From the NCBI GenBank assembly GCA_028819195.1, contig JAPPMF010000009.1, positions 434,001 to 498,000 of the forward strand: 64,000 nucleotides of DNA, given 5' to 3'. Shown piece by piece: positions 18,283-26,562 of this stretch. The position numbers and the translations under genes were made by a program. The DNA comes from Bin55 sp028819195 (GTDB taxonomy: Bacteria; Pseudomonadota; Gammaproteobacteria; Pseudomonadales; Azotimanducaceae). The notes below the pieces were generated by a model. It did not search any database, was not told the origin of the DNA, and worked only from the letters and a program-made list of their open reading frames with translations. Each line of letters starts with the position of its first letter. Within the stretch, counting starts at the first letter, position 1.

Positions 18283-19352
18283 TTTGGTTGACAGCCTATC
18301 TCGAACAGTATTTTTCATTCTTCAATGTGTTCGAATATGTGACTTTCCGCACAATCGTAAGTTCAATTACGGCATTGTTGCTCACGCTTTTTATTGGTCC
18401 TCTCATCATTCGACAATTTGAAGTGAGCAATATCGGCGAAACGATTCGAGAAGATGGGCCAGCAACTCATCAACAAAAGGCGGGCACACCAACGATGGGC
18501 GGTCTAATGATCGTGCTTTCGGTAGTCATCGTTACGTTGTTGTGGGGAGATCTTGCCAATCGTCATCTTTGGATCATTGTGTTTGCACTGTTTGGGTTTG
18601 CACTCATCGGTTTGATTGACGACCTGAAAAAAATGCGACAGCAGCGAGGATTGTCGGTAAAACTAAAGTTAGCGCTACAGTCTGTATTAGGTTTAGCGAT
18701 CGCCTGTACGATGTTTTATACAGCAACCGTACCAGCGGAAACTGAACTGATCATCCCGATATTCAAGGAAGTTGTTATCCCATTGGGGCTGGTATACATT
18801 TTTCTCACGTATCTGATGATCGTTGGTATGAGTAACTCAGTGAATTTAGCTGATGGTCTCGACGGCTTAGCTATCCTACCAAGCGTTATGATTGCGGCAG
18901 CTTTGGGACTCATTGCTTACTTGGTAGGACATGTTGAGTTTTCCGACTACCTTAAGATTCCATACGTACCACACATGGGTGAAGTAGCCATCTTCTGTGG
19001 TGCATTGGTCGGCGCTGGTCTTGGATTTCTTTGGTTCAACGCGTATCCTGCGCAAGTTTTCATGGGCGATATAGGTGCTTTAGCAATTGGTGCCGCGTTA
19101 GGTACGGTAGGTGTACTAGTACGACATGAGGTTGTGTTGTTGATTATGAGCGGTGTGTTTCTACTGGAGTCTGCTTCAGTTGTATTACAAGTCGCAAGTT
19201 TCAAAATGACAGGGCGAAGAGTATTTCAAATGGCTCCACTACACCATCACTTTGAACTCAAGGGGTGGCCAGAACCACGCATTATCGTTCGCTTTTGGAT
19301 TATCAGTTTTATGCTAGTCTTAGTCGGATTGTCGATGTTAAAGCTAAGATGA
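18276..19352 (+). CDS. mraY: Phospho-MurNAc-pentapeptide translocase MraY
   Basis: Integral membrane enzyme that transfers phospho-MurNAc-pentapeptide onto undecaprenyl phosphate to form lipid I. The 358 residues contain about ten hydrophobic spans and the family motifs GTPTMGGLMI near residue 70, FALIGLIDDLKK near 109, NSVNLADGLDGLA near 188, VFMGDIGALAIGA near 262 and APLHHHFELKGWPE near 319. The start overlaps murE by 7 nt, and the stop overlaps the murD start as ATGA. Confidence 0.97.
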   Translation: MLVWLTAYLEQYFSFFNVFEYVTFRTIVSSITALLLTLFIGPLIIRQFEVSNIGETIREDGPATHQQKAGTPTMGGLMIVLSVVIVTLLWGDLANRHLWIIVFALFGFALIGLIDDLKKMRQQRGLSVKLKLALQSVLGLAIACTMFYTATVPAETELIIPIFKEVVIPLGLVYIFLTYLMIVGMSNSVNLADGLDGLAILPSVMIAAALGLIAYLVGHVEFSDYLKIPYVPHMGEVAIFCGALVGAGLGFLWFNAYPAQVFMGDIGALAIGAALGTVGVLVRHEVVLLIMSGVFLLESASVVLQVASFKMTGRRVFQMAPLHHHFELKGWPEPRIIVRFWIISFMLVLVGLSMLKLR

Positions 19353-20653
19353 AACAGCCAGTCGATTTAGTCATGGGATTAGGGGTAACAGGTTACTCTG
19401 TTGTTGAGTTTCTCCACAACAAACGGGCCGTTTTAGTTTGCGATACTCGTTCAGGACGAGACTCGCAATTTATACCTCGATTACAACAGTTGCGCTCGAC
19501 GTATCCGAATGTGCGAGTCGTACCACCTAAGCAAATCAACAAGGTTTTATCCCAGGTGTCGCGCATAATCGCTAGTCCCGGTATTCCGATGTCGCACACG
19601 CTTCTCCAATTAGCAAAACTTCGAAATATACCAGTACTTGGTGACCTTGATTTGTTCATGGATGAGGTCAAAGTACCAGTAATTGCTATCACGGGTACTA
19701 ACGGTAAGAGTACGACGGTTGCACTACTGCAAGCCATGCTTTCCGACAAAGGAATTGTCGCGTGCGGAAATATTGGCACTCCGGCGTTGGAAGCTTTGAG
19801 TTTCGAAGCTAGCGGATACATCCTTGAGTTATCAAGTTTTCAACTCGAACGTTCTAAACCGGCAGAATTTGATGCGGCTTGCGTTTTGAATGTATCAATG
19901 GATCATTTAGATCACCATCGAAGTATGGAAGAGTACATTGCTGCTAAACAACGTGTCTACAAGAAATGTAAGTTAGCAGTTTTTGACAGCACCGAAGCAT
20001 ACACGACTCCACCAGAAGGTGTTCCATTTATCGCACTCAATCAAAATCACAATTGGTGCATGGAGGATAATGCTATCGTCGTGGACGGACAACAAATTTC
20101 CCGGCACGAGATCGCCTTGCAGAATGAATATGACCTAAAAAGTTTGCTTGTCGCTAGCGCGATCGCACACATCTTCGGTGCGTCAATGGAAAAAATACGA
20201 AGCGTGGCCGCTAGCTTTGGTGGTTTACCGCATCGCGCGCAAGTGGTCGGTGTGTTCGATGGAGTGAAATACGTAAATGATTCCAAAGCTACCAATGTCG
20301 CTGCTGCAGTAGCTTCCATCCGCGCGAATCGTTCCTTTGGTAATAACTTAATCCTGATAGCGGGCGGTACTGCAAAAGGTAGTCATTTCGAAATTTTAGG
20401 TACTACTATTGATAAGTACGTCTCGCATGCACTGCTATTTGGTGCAGATTCTCATCATATTGCCAAACATGTACATTCCGCGCCTTGTTCGATGGCGTCG
20501 TCATTGGCGGAGGCAATACAACAGTGCCGCGAGTTATCTCAACCGGGAGATACAGTGTTACTTGCGCCGGCATGTTCAAGTATAGATATGTTCGCGAATT
20601 TTGAAGAACGCGGACGAATCTTTGAACAACTCGTGCGGAGTTCTGCACTATGA
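19349..20653 (+). CDS. murD: UDP-MurNAc-L-alanine:D-glutamate ligase
   Basis: Cytoplasmic ligase that adds D-glutamate to UDP-MurNAc-L-Ala. I chose the ATG at 19349, in an ATGA overlap with mraY, because the domain begins at VDLVMGLGVTGYS; the longer reading from 19265 only runs through mraY sequence. The 434 residues contain the ATP loop ITGTNGKSTTVALL near 113, LELSSFQLE near 158 and VNDSKATN near 310. It is coupled to ftsW by another ATGA overlap. Confidence 0.96.
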   Translation: MKQPVDLVMGLGVTGYSVVEFLHNKRAVLVCDTRSGRDSQFIPRLQQLRSTYPNVRVVPPKQINKVLSQVSRIIASPGIPMSHTLLQLAKLRNIPVLGDLDLFMDEVKVPVIAITGTNGKSTTVALLQAMLSDKGIVACGNIGTPALEALSFEASGYILELSSFQLERSKPAEFDAACVLNVSMDHLDHHRSMEEYIAAKQRVYKKCKLAVFDSTEAYTTPPEGVPFIALNQNHNWCMEDNAIVVDGQQISRHEIALQNEYDLKSLLVASAIAHIFGASMEKIRSVAASFGGLPHRAQVVGVFDGVKYVNDSKATNVAAAVASIRANRSFGNNLILIAGGTAKGSHFEILGTTIDKYVSHALLFGADSHHIAKHVHSAPCSMASSLAEAIQQCRELSQPGDTVLLAPACSSIDMFANFEERGRIFEQLVRSSAL

Positions 20654-21762
20654 AGATCCAACTTGATTTTCAAATCGTGTGTCTTAGCTTGTTGTTAGCT
20701 ACTTTGGGTTTAGTTGCTGTCGGTAGTGCAACGATTTATCAGACCGATGGTATTGTTAACGCATATACGATTCGACATTCCGTGTACCTTGTTCTTGCAG
20801 TGTGTGCGTTCGCGGCGATCTTGTTTGTACCTTTAGAGTTATTCGAACGAGCTCACATCCCCATTTATTTTGTGACGTTAGTACTTGCGCTAGTCGTTCT
20901 CTTACCATGGATTGGAGTTGTTGCTGGTGGTGGACGCCGATGGATCGATCTCGGTGTGTTTACTCTGCAAGTATCGGAAATCGCTAGATTTTTGATCCCA
21001 ATTTATGTCGCCGGCCATTTGGCGCGAGCACACGATAAGGTTCAAACTTCAACTCTAGCAGCAATGAAACTTCCCGTGTGGGTTGGACTAGTGCTACTAT
21101 TGTTCTTTTTTCAACCTGACTTTGGGTCTGCGGTACTGATCGGACTAGTCGTATTAGGCATGATGTATTTAGCCAATGTACGCTATCGAGATTTATTTAT
21201 ACTCGGACTGATTGGTTCGGTGGGATTACTTTACATAGGTTACCACCGACGCGATCGCATTATTGCTTACTTTGACACTTGGACTCATGCGCAAGATGAA
21301 GGTTATCAGCTGACTCAATCGTTAATTGGTTTTGGGCGTGGAGAGTTCACAGGTGTCGGAGTTGGTGATGGTATCCAAAAACTCTTGTATTTGCCAGAAC
21401 CGCACAATGACTTCATTTTTTCCATGATTGTAGAAGAAACGGGATTTTTCGGTGGCGCTCTGGTACTCTGTCTTCTCATATGGTTGGTTTTTCGATGTTT
21501 TGCCATCGCCAAACGCGCCCTTGCGATGGAACAGCGATTTGCTGGTTTTATTTCTTACGGTGCCGGGTTAATGTTGGGAATTCAGATTCTGATCAATGCT
21601 GGAGTCGCTATGGGGGCGTTACCAACAAAAGGTTTGACCTTGCCGTTTCTCAGTTTTGGTGGTAACAGTCTCATCGTTTGTGCTGGATTACTAGCCTTGG
21701 TTTGCCGCGCGTACAGTGAAATACAAACAGTAGAAGCTAAAAATAAGAATTTGAACAAGTAA
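20650..21762 (+). CDS. ftsW: Septal peptidoglycan glycosyltransferase FtsW
   Basis: SEDS-family glycosyltransferase that polymerises lipid II at the septum together with FtsI. The 370 residues carry about ten membrane spans, GGGRRWIDLG near residue 92, GYQLTQSLIGFGRGEFTGVGVGDG split near 218-240, and the PEPHNDFIFSMIVEE motif near 250. murG usually follows ftsW, but here murC begins only 2 nt after the stop. Confidence 0.96.
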   Translation: MKIQLDFQIVCLSLLLATLGLVAVGSATIYQTDGIVNAYTIRHSVYLVLAVCAFAAILFVPLELFERAHIPIYFVTLVLALVVLLPWIGVVAGGGRRWIDLGVFTLQVSEIARFLIPIYVAGHLARAHDKVQTSTLAAMKLPVWVGLVLLLFFFQPDFGSAVLIGLVVLGMMYLANVRYRDLFILGLIGSVGLLYIGYHRRDRIIAYFDTWTHAQDEGYQLTQSLIGFGRGEFTGVGVGDGIQKLLYLPEPHNDFIFSMIVEETGFFGGALVLCLLIWLVFRCFAIAKRALAMEQRFAGFISYGAGLMLGIQILINAGVAMGALPTKGLTLPFLSFGGNSLIVCAGLLALVCRAYSEIQTVEAKNKNLNK

Positions 21763-21764
21763 CA

Positions 21765-23189
21765 ATGACTACGATGAACGACGCCTATTCATTGAGTTCG
21801 CTTCGAATGCGGCGGGTACAAAATCTGCACTTCGTTGGAATTGGTGGTGCCGGCATGTGCGGTATTGCCGAAGTACTACTAAACGAAGGATATCGGGTTA
21901 CGGGATCAGATTTAGTACACTCGAGCACTTTAGATCGTTTACGCAATTTAGGTGTAACGATTACACTTGGCCACCTCGCCGAAAACGCAATCGATGCAGA
22001 TGTTGTGATTACTTCTACGGCAATCTCAAAGACGAATCCTGAAGTTCAGTATGCACACAACAATCAAATACCAGTAGTCGCGCGTGCTGAAATGCTTGGC
22101 GAGTTACTGCGTCATCGATATGGGATAGCCGTGGCTGGTACCCATGGGAAAACGACGACAACTAGTCTAATTACATGCATCTTTCAAGAAGCCGGTCTTG
22201 ACCCAACCTACATTATCGGTGGCTTGCTAAAGAGCGAAGGGCGAAATGCTAAGTTAGGGGGGAGTCGATACCTTATAACTGAGTCTGATGAAAGTGATGC
22301 GTCATTTCTCAAATTGAATCCATTAGTAGTTGTGATTTGTAATATCGATGCAGATCATCTCGGTACCTATGAGCATGAGTTCGTTCGCTTGTTGGATACC
22401 TTCGTTGAGTTCGTACATCGTTTACCGTTTTACGGTTTAGCAGTTGTTTGTTTAGATGATTCTGGAGTACAACAGATTATCGATCGTATTAGCCGACCTA
22501 TGATTACTTATGGAGTCCATCCAGAAGCGAATTATCGAGCGGAAAATATACGGTATGAGCAAACCCAGTGTGTGTTTGATGTAGTCCGGCCCCCACCGTA
22601 CCTTCCACTGACGGTACAGACTTGCTTGCCTGGGATCGAAAACGTACGAAATGTCCTAGGTGCCGTGGCGATAGCTACCGACGAAGGAGTTTCCGATCAA
22701 CATATCGTTGATGGACTAGCAAAATTTCAAGGAATTAGTCGTCGATTCGAAATCAGTGAATTGGTTTGCGGGACACGAATTTTTACACTCATCGACGATT
22801 ACGGACATCATCCAGTTGAAATTCGACATGTTATTGAAACGACTCGGTTGTTGTTCAAAACGCGCCGTTTATTTATGGTATATCAGCCGCACAGATATAC
22901 TCGTACTCGAGATCTTTTTCATGACTTTGTTGCTGTCTTGAGTTGCGTGGATCTGTTGGTAATGGTTGAAACTTATGCGGCTGGAGAAGAACCGATCAAT
23001 GACGCTAAAACTGAGGATTTAGTCGAAGCACTACAACAGGAGAGTCAGATATCAGTTCATTTTGCCAGTTCACCGATGGATGCACATGCACTAGTTTTGC
23101 GATTGGTGCACGATTCAGATGTAGTATGTATCCAAGGTGCCGGAAATATCGACACTATTTCTAACTTATTGAAGTCAAAATGCACATGA
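21765..23189 (+). CDS. murC: UDP-N-acetylmuramate:L-alanine ligase
   Basis: First Mur ligase, joining L-alanine to UDP-MurNAc in the cytoplasm. The 474 residues show the N-terminal loop HFVGIGGAGMCGIAEVL near residue 23, the ATP loop AGTHGKTTTTSLI near 124, ESDESDASFL near 178 and DDYGHHPVEI near 341. In most relatives ddlB and sometimes murB separate murC from ftsQ. Here murC overlaps ftsQ by 10 nt, so those genes are absent from the cluster. Confidence 0.96.
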   Translation: MTTMNDAYSLSSLRMRRVQNLHFVGIGGAGMCGIAEVLLNEGYRVTGSDLVHSSTLDRLRNLGVTITLGHLAENAIDADVVITSTAISKTNPEVQYAHNNQIPVVARAEMLGELLRHRYGIAVAGTHGKTTTTSLITCIFQEAGLDPTYIIGGLLKSEGRNAKLGGSRYLITESDESDASFLKLNPLVVVICNIDADHLGTYEHEFVRLLDTFVEFVHRLPFYGLAVVCLDDSGVQQIIDRISRPMITYGVHPEANYRAENIRYEQTQCVFDVVRPPPYLPLTVQTCLPGIENVRNVLGAVAIATDEGVSDQHIVDGLAKFQGISRRFEISELVCGTRIFTLIDDYGHHPVEIRHVIETTRLLFKTRRLFMVYQPHRYTRTRDLFHDFVAVLSCVDLLVMVETYAAGEEPINDAKTEDLVEALQQESQISVHFASSPMDAHALVLRLVHDSDVVCIQGAGNIDTISNLLKSKCT

Positions 23190-23914
23190 AATCAGTACTT
23201 AAATTTTTCGGCGGACTCATTTTCGGTATTGCAGTTGCTACGGTGTGTCTACTGGGTTGGTTTTACGTCGCTAACCAACCATTACAAGTGGTCGTACATG
23301 GTGTGATGGAAGCGGAAAGACAACGGGACATCGAATCGTTGATTGAACAGTCGTCAAATTCTGGTAGTTTGCTGATCTCAGCTCTTGAAGTTGCTGAATC
23401 CGTACAAGAACTACCATGGACGAAAGATGTGAAAGTGTGGCGCACGGTGGCAAACGTCCTACACATAGAGGTCGGTGCAAAACAAGCAATGGCTCGCCTA
23501 GATGAAGGTACTGTACTAACAGTTGTGGGGGATGTCATATCACAATCGAGTACAGGAGAAAACAAGTTACCGACATTAACAGGATTAGAAAATGATGAAC
23601 AAGCTAAAACCGAAGCACAAATCTTAGACCTAATACGCACTAGACTTGCCGAATCGGGTATTGCAGTTTCTGAATTTGAACATACAATTAAGGGTTGGAA
23701 CGTTGTGTTAGTGAATGACGACTCTGTATTACTTGGGCGCGACGAACTAGAACATCGATTGGATCGATTTTTGACAGTGTATACAAAACTAACAAAGTTA
23801 AAATCTAATACAACCGTAAAAGCTGATGCACGATATGAACACGGGGTGGCAATAAAGGAGGAAGCAAATAACGTGATTAGTCATTATGAAAGCTCTGACG
23901 CAACTAGAGACTAA
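23180..23914 (+). CDS. ftsQ: Cell division protein FtsQ
   Basis: Bitopic divisome scaffold with a periplasmic POTRA domain. The 244 residues have one membrane span (GGLIFGIAVATVCLLGWFYV, about 11-30), a POTRA-like segment (about 35-105, including LPWTKDVKVWRTVANVLHIEV) and a beta domain ending near 215. The N-terminal ATG could also be the one at 23186. Divergence from model FtsQ is considerable, but position and topology support the call. ftsA follows after 30 nt. Confidence 0.85.
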   Translation: MHMKSVLKFFGGLIFGIAVATVCLLGWFYVANQPLQVVVHGVMEAERQRDIESLIEQSSNSGSLLISALEVAESVQELPWTKDVKVWRTVANVLHIEVGAKQAMARLDEGTVLTVVGDVISQSSTGENKLPTLTGLENDEQAKTEAQILDLIRTRLAESGIAVSEFEHTIKGWNVVLVNDDSVLLGRDELEHRLDRFLTVYTKLTKLKSNTTVKADARYEHGVAIKEEANNVISHYESSDATRD

Positions 23915-23944
23915 TCTTCGCGAGTTTTTGACAAGGACGTAGAA

Positions 23945-25186
23945 ATGAGCACAGAAAATAACAATATACTTGCTGGGCTAGACATTGGTACATCCACCGT
24001 GTCAGCGAGTATAGGCAAGTTACACAATGATGGCACCGTAGAAGTAATTGGCATTGGCAGCGCTAGCAATACTGGGGTTCGACATGGGTTAATTGTTAAT
24101 ATCGAAGCTACCGTCACCGCACTGAGAGCGGCCATCGTCGAAGCGGAACAATTAGCTGATACACAAATCACTTCTGCTTATGTCTCAATCAATGGTGAAC
24201 ATATCAAGTCGATCAATTCTCAGGGAAATTCACCAATTCGTTCGCGGGAAGTTAGTGAAATGGAACTTGAACTTGCACTAGAGTCAGCAAAAGCTATTCC
24301 ACTGAGTAACGACGAATGTGTCGTACACGTAATCCCTCAGGAATATGTCATTGATTGGCAGACAGGTATTCGTGAACCATTAGGTATGTCTGGAACACGA
24401 TTGGACGCGAATGTCCATCTTATTACCTGTGCGAAAAACGCCCTGCTGAACGTGACCAAGTGTGTTACAAGCTGCGATATCACGGTACGCGAAATTGTGG
24501 TAGAACCACTCGCTTCAGCAGCTTCCATCTTGTCGAACGATGAACGAGAACTCGGTGTATGTTTGCTCGATATTGGTGGAGGCACCACCGATGTAGCAGT
24601 TTACACTGATGGTGCGATTCGACACACCCACGTCGTGCCGATGGCAGGTGATTCCGTGACTCGAGACATCGCGATGACATTTCGAACACCAGCGCAGCAT
24701 GCTGAACAGATAAAAATTAAGTATGCTTGCGCCCTTCAAGAACTCACTGATAATGATGAAACAATCCACGTGCAGGGAGTAGCAAATCGTCCTTCAACCC
24801 AAATACCTAGACAAACTTTAGCTGCTGTTGTTGAATCACGCTATCGAGAAATTTTTAAAATTGTCCAAGATTCATTGGAAGAAGCACAGATATCGATGGA
24901 ACGCTTAGGCTCAGGTATTATTCTCGCCGGTGGGGCCGCTAACATGGAAGGAATTGTAGAACTCGCTGAGGAAGTTTTTCACTTACCTGTATCAAACGGA
25001 AAGCCAAAAAATCTTGTTGGCTTAGATGATTTTCATCGCAGTACAGCCTACACAACTTGTACTGGTCTTTTGGTCTGGGCGGTACGTTCGCAGAAGATAT
25101 TGAGTTCAAACGATGAAGCTGAACAAATTAATGGCACTTCTAATCCCTTCAATGCATTGAAGGGTTGGATACGTAAAACCTTTTAA
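23945..25186 (+). CDS. ftsA: Cell division protein FtsA
   Basis: Actin-like protein that tethers FtsZ filaments to the inner membrane. The 413 residues begin with the phosphate-1 loop AGLDIGTSTVSASIG near residue 9 and contain the SHS2/1C domain (about 85-165), LLDIGGGTTDVAVY near 204, GIILAGGAANMEGI near 324 and an amphipathic C-terminal tail (PFNALKGWIRKTF) that serves as membrane anchor. It directly precedes ftsZ, 19 nt away. Confidence 0.95.
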   Translation: MSTENNNILAGLDIGTSTVSASIGKLHNDGTVEVIGIGSASNTGVRHGLIVNIEATVTALRAAIVEAEQLADTQITSAYVSINGEHIKSINSQGNSPIRSREVSEMELELALESAKAIPLSNDECVVHVIPQEYVIDWQTGIREPLGMSGTRLDANVHLITCAKNALLNVTKCVTSCDITVREIVVEPLASAASILSNDERELGVCLLDIGGGTTDVAVYTDGAIRHTHVVPMAGDSVTRDIAMTFRTPAQHAEQIKIKYACALQELTDNDETIHVQGVANRPSTQIPRQTLAAVVESRYREIFKIVQDSLEEAQISMERLGSGIILAGGAANMEGIVELAEEVFHLPVSNGKPKNLVGLDDFHRSTAYTTCTGLLVWAVRSQKILSSNDEAEQINGTSNPFNALKGWIRKTF

Positions 25187-25205
25187 CCACAACTACGGAA
25201 CTATC

Positions 25206-26498
25206 ATGGAAGAATCTGAACACAAAACTGAAAAGTTTAATTTCTCCGTACCTAACGAATCTCCGACCAAGGGAGAATCGTCGTTTAACTTTGAACCTTC
25301 AGAAAATGAAGATGATATGGCACCTCCAGCCATCATTAAAGTTATTGGAGTTGGTGGGGGTGGAGGTAATGTCCTGACCTACATGGCTGACCAACAATTG
25401 CGCGGTGTCGAACTACTGGTTGCTAACACCGACATCCAAGACTTGTGTGCCGTCCCTGAATCAGTACAAAAACTCCCGCTTGGCACTTCTCGCCGGCGAG
25501 GACTAGGCGCTGGGATGGATCCAGTTGTCGGTGAAGCCGCAGCTAAAGAGTCGATCTCCGAGATCGAAGATGCCATTGGCGATGCGAACTTAGTTTTTAT
25601 CATTACGACCTTAGGTGGTGGAACTGGGTCAGGCGCGACACCCGTCATATCCCAAATTGCGAAGGATAAGGATGCCTTAACTATCGCGATAGTCACACAT
25701 CCGATGGTCGAAGAACAGAACATTCGCAAGAAAAACGCTGAGTATTGTGTGAAACAACTACACAATATTGTCGATTCCTTGGTGTCGATTCCCAATGACA
25801 AGTTGAGTAAGGTGATTGACGGGGCCGTACCTTTTACAGAAGCTTTCAACCATATGAATCACTATTTAGCTGACTGTGTGACAGGAGTTGCGAACGTAAT
25901 CAATTCACATGGTTTATGGAATTTAGATTTCAAAGATGTCGAGTCGGTTCTTACCGCGAATGGGGCTGGTATCACTTTGATTGGTAAGGGAATTGCCACT
26001 GGTCAAAATCGTGCCGAAAGTGCAGTTCAGGCCGCGTTGCATTGTCCGTTAATGGAAGACACTAATTTGTCAGGGGTACGTAATGTGTTGTACAACATTC
26101 GTGCGAATCAGATGAGTTTTGACGAAGTTCGTAACATCATGAAGTTATTTCACGACATGATGGGTGAATCTGGCGGTGTTTATGCTGGTATTGTCGATGA
26201 CCCGAGTATGGGCGAAGAGCTAGAACTTACACTGTTACTGACAGGTGTTGATCGAACGCGAAAAGCAGGCTATAGCGACTATGAGGGCGACGTTGTACAA
26301 CATATAAGTGAACAAGGAGTCGCGTCAATCGATCGTTTCACTGCTCGAAATAATCCTGCTTCTTCTGCTTCCGATGAATCGGCAGAGCAAGGTGAAGACC
26401 AAAGTGTTGTCGGACTACGTGCACAAGTTAGCGGCGGTTCGACCCGCAAACTAGCATCGACGGAGATACCAGCGTTATTCCGCGATCAAGCCGATTAA
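25206..26498 (+). CDS. ftsZ: Cell division GTPase FtsZ with extended N terminus
   Basis: Tubulin-like GTPase that forms the Z ring. The core starts at IIKVIGVGGGGGN (residue 43), with the tubulin signature LGGGTGSGA near 138, PNDKL near 197 and the T7 catalytic loop NLDFKDV near 239. The C-terminal peptide EIPALFRDQAD matches the FtsA/ZipA-binding tail. The N terminus is about 27 residues longer than in E. coli, acidic, and includes two FNF segments (11-13 and 27-29). A shorter start at Met38 (25317) is possible but has no better binding site. Several core positions are unusually divergent, for example MVEEQ in place of the common NFEG. Confidence 0.93.
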   Translation: MEESEHKTEKFNFSVPNESPTKGESSFNFEPSENEDDMAPPAIIKVIGVGGGGGNVLTYMADQQLRGVELLVANTDIQDLCAVPESVQKLPLGTSRRRGLGAGMDPVVGEAAAKESISEIEDAIGDANLVFIITTLGGGTGSGATPVISQIAKDKDALTIAIVTHPMVEEQNIRKKNAEYCVKQLHNIVDSLVSIPNDKLSKVIDGAVPFTEAFNHMNHYLADCVTGVANVINSHGLWNLDFKDVESVLTANGAGITLIGKGIATGQNRAESAVQAALHCPLMEDTNLSGVRNVLYNIRANQMSFDEVRNIMKLFHDMMGESGGVYAGIVDDPSMGEELELTLLLTGVDRTRKAGYSDYEGDVVQHISEQGVASIDRFTARNNPASSASDESAEQGEDQSVVGLRAQVSGGSTRKLASTEIPALFRDQAD

Positions 26499-26562
26499 GG
26501 CGTCGAAAGATGGGCGAGTAACCTCTCCTTATATCTGTTCGACACCTTCGATTACAAGTCTG

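Noticed and set aside
26499..26546. Inverted repeat GGCGTCGAA / TTCGACACC between ftsZ and the giant surface protein as a bidirectional terminator
   Set aside because: The loop is about 30 nt, one pair is mismatched and no T tract follows, so it is not convincing.
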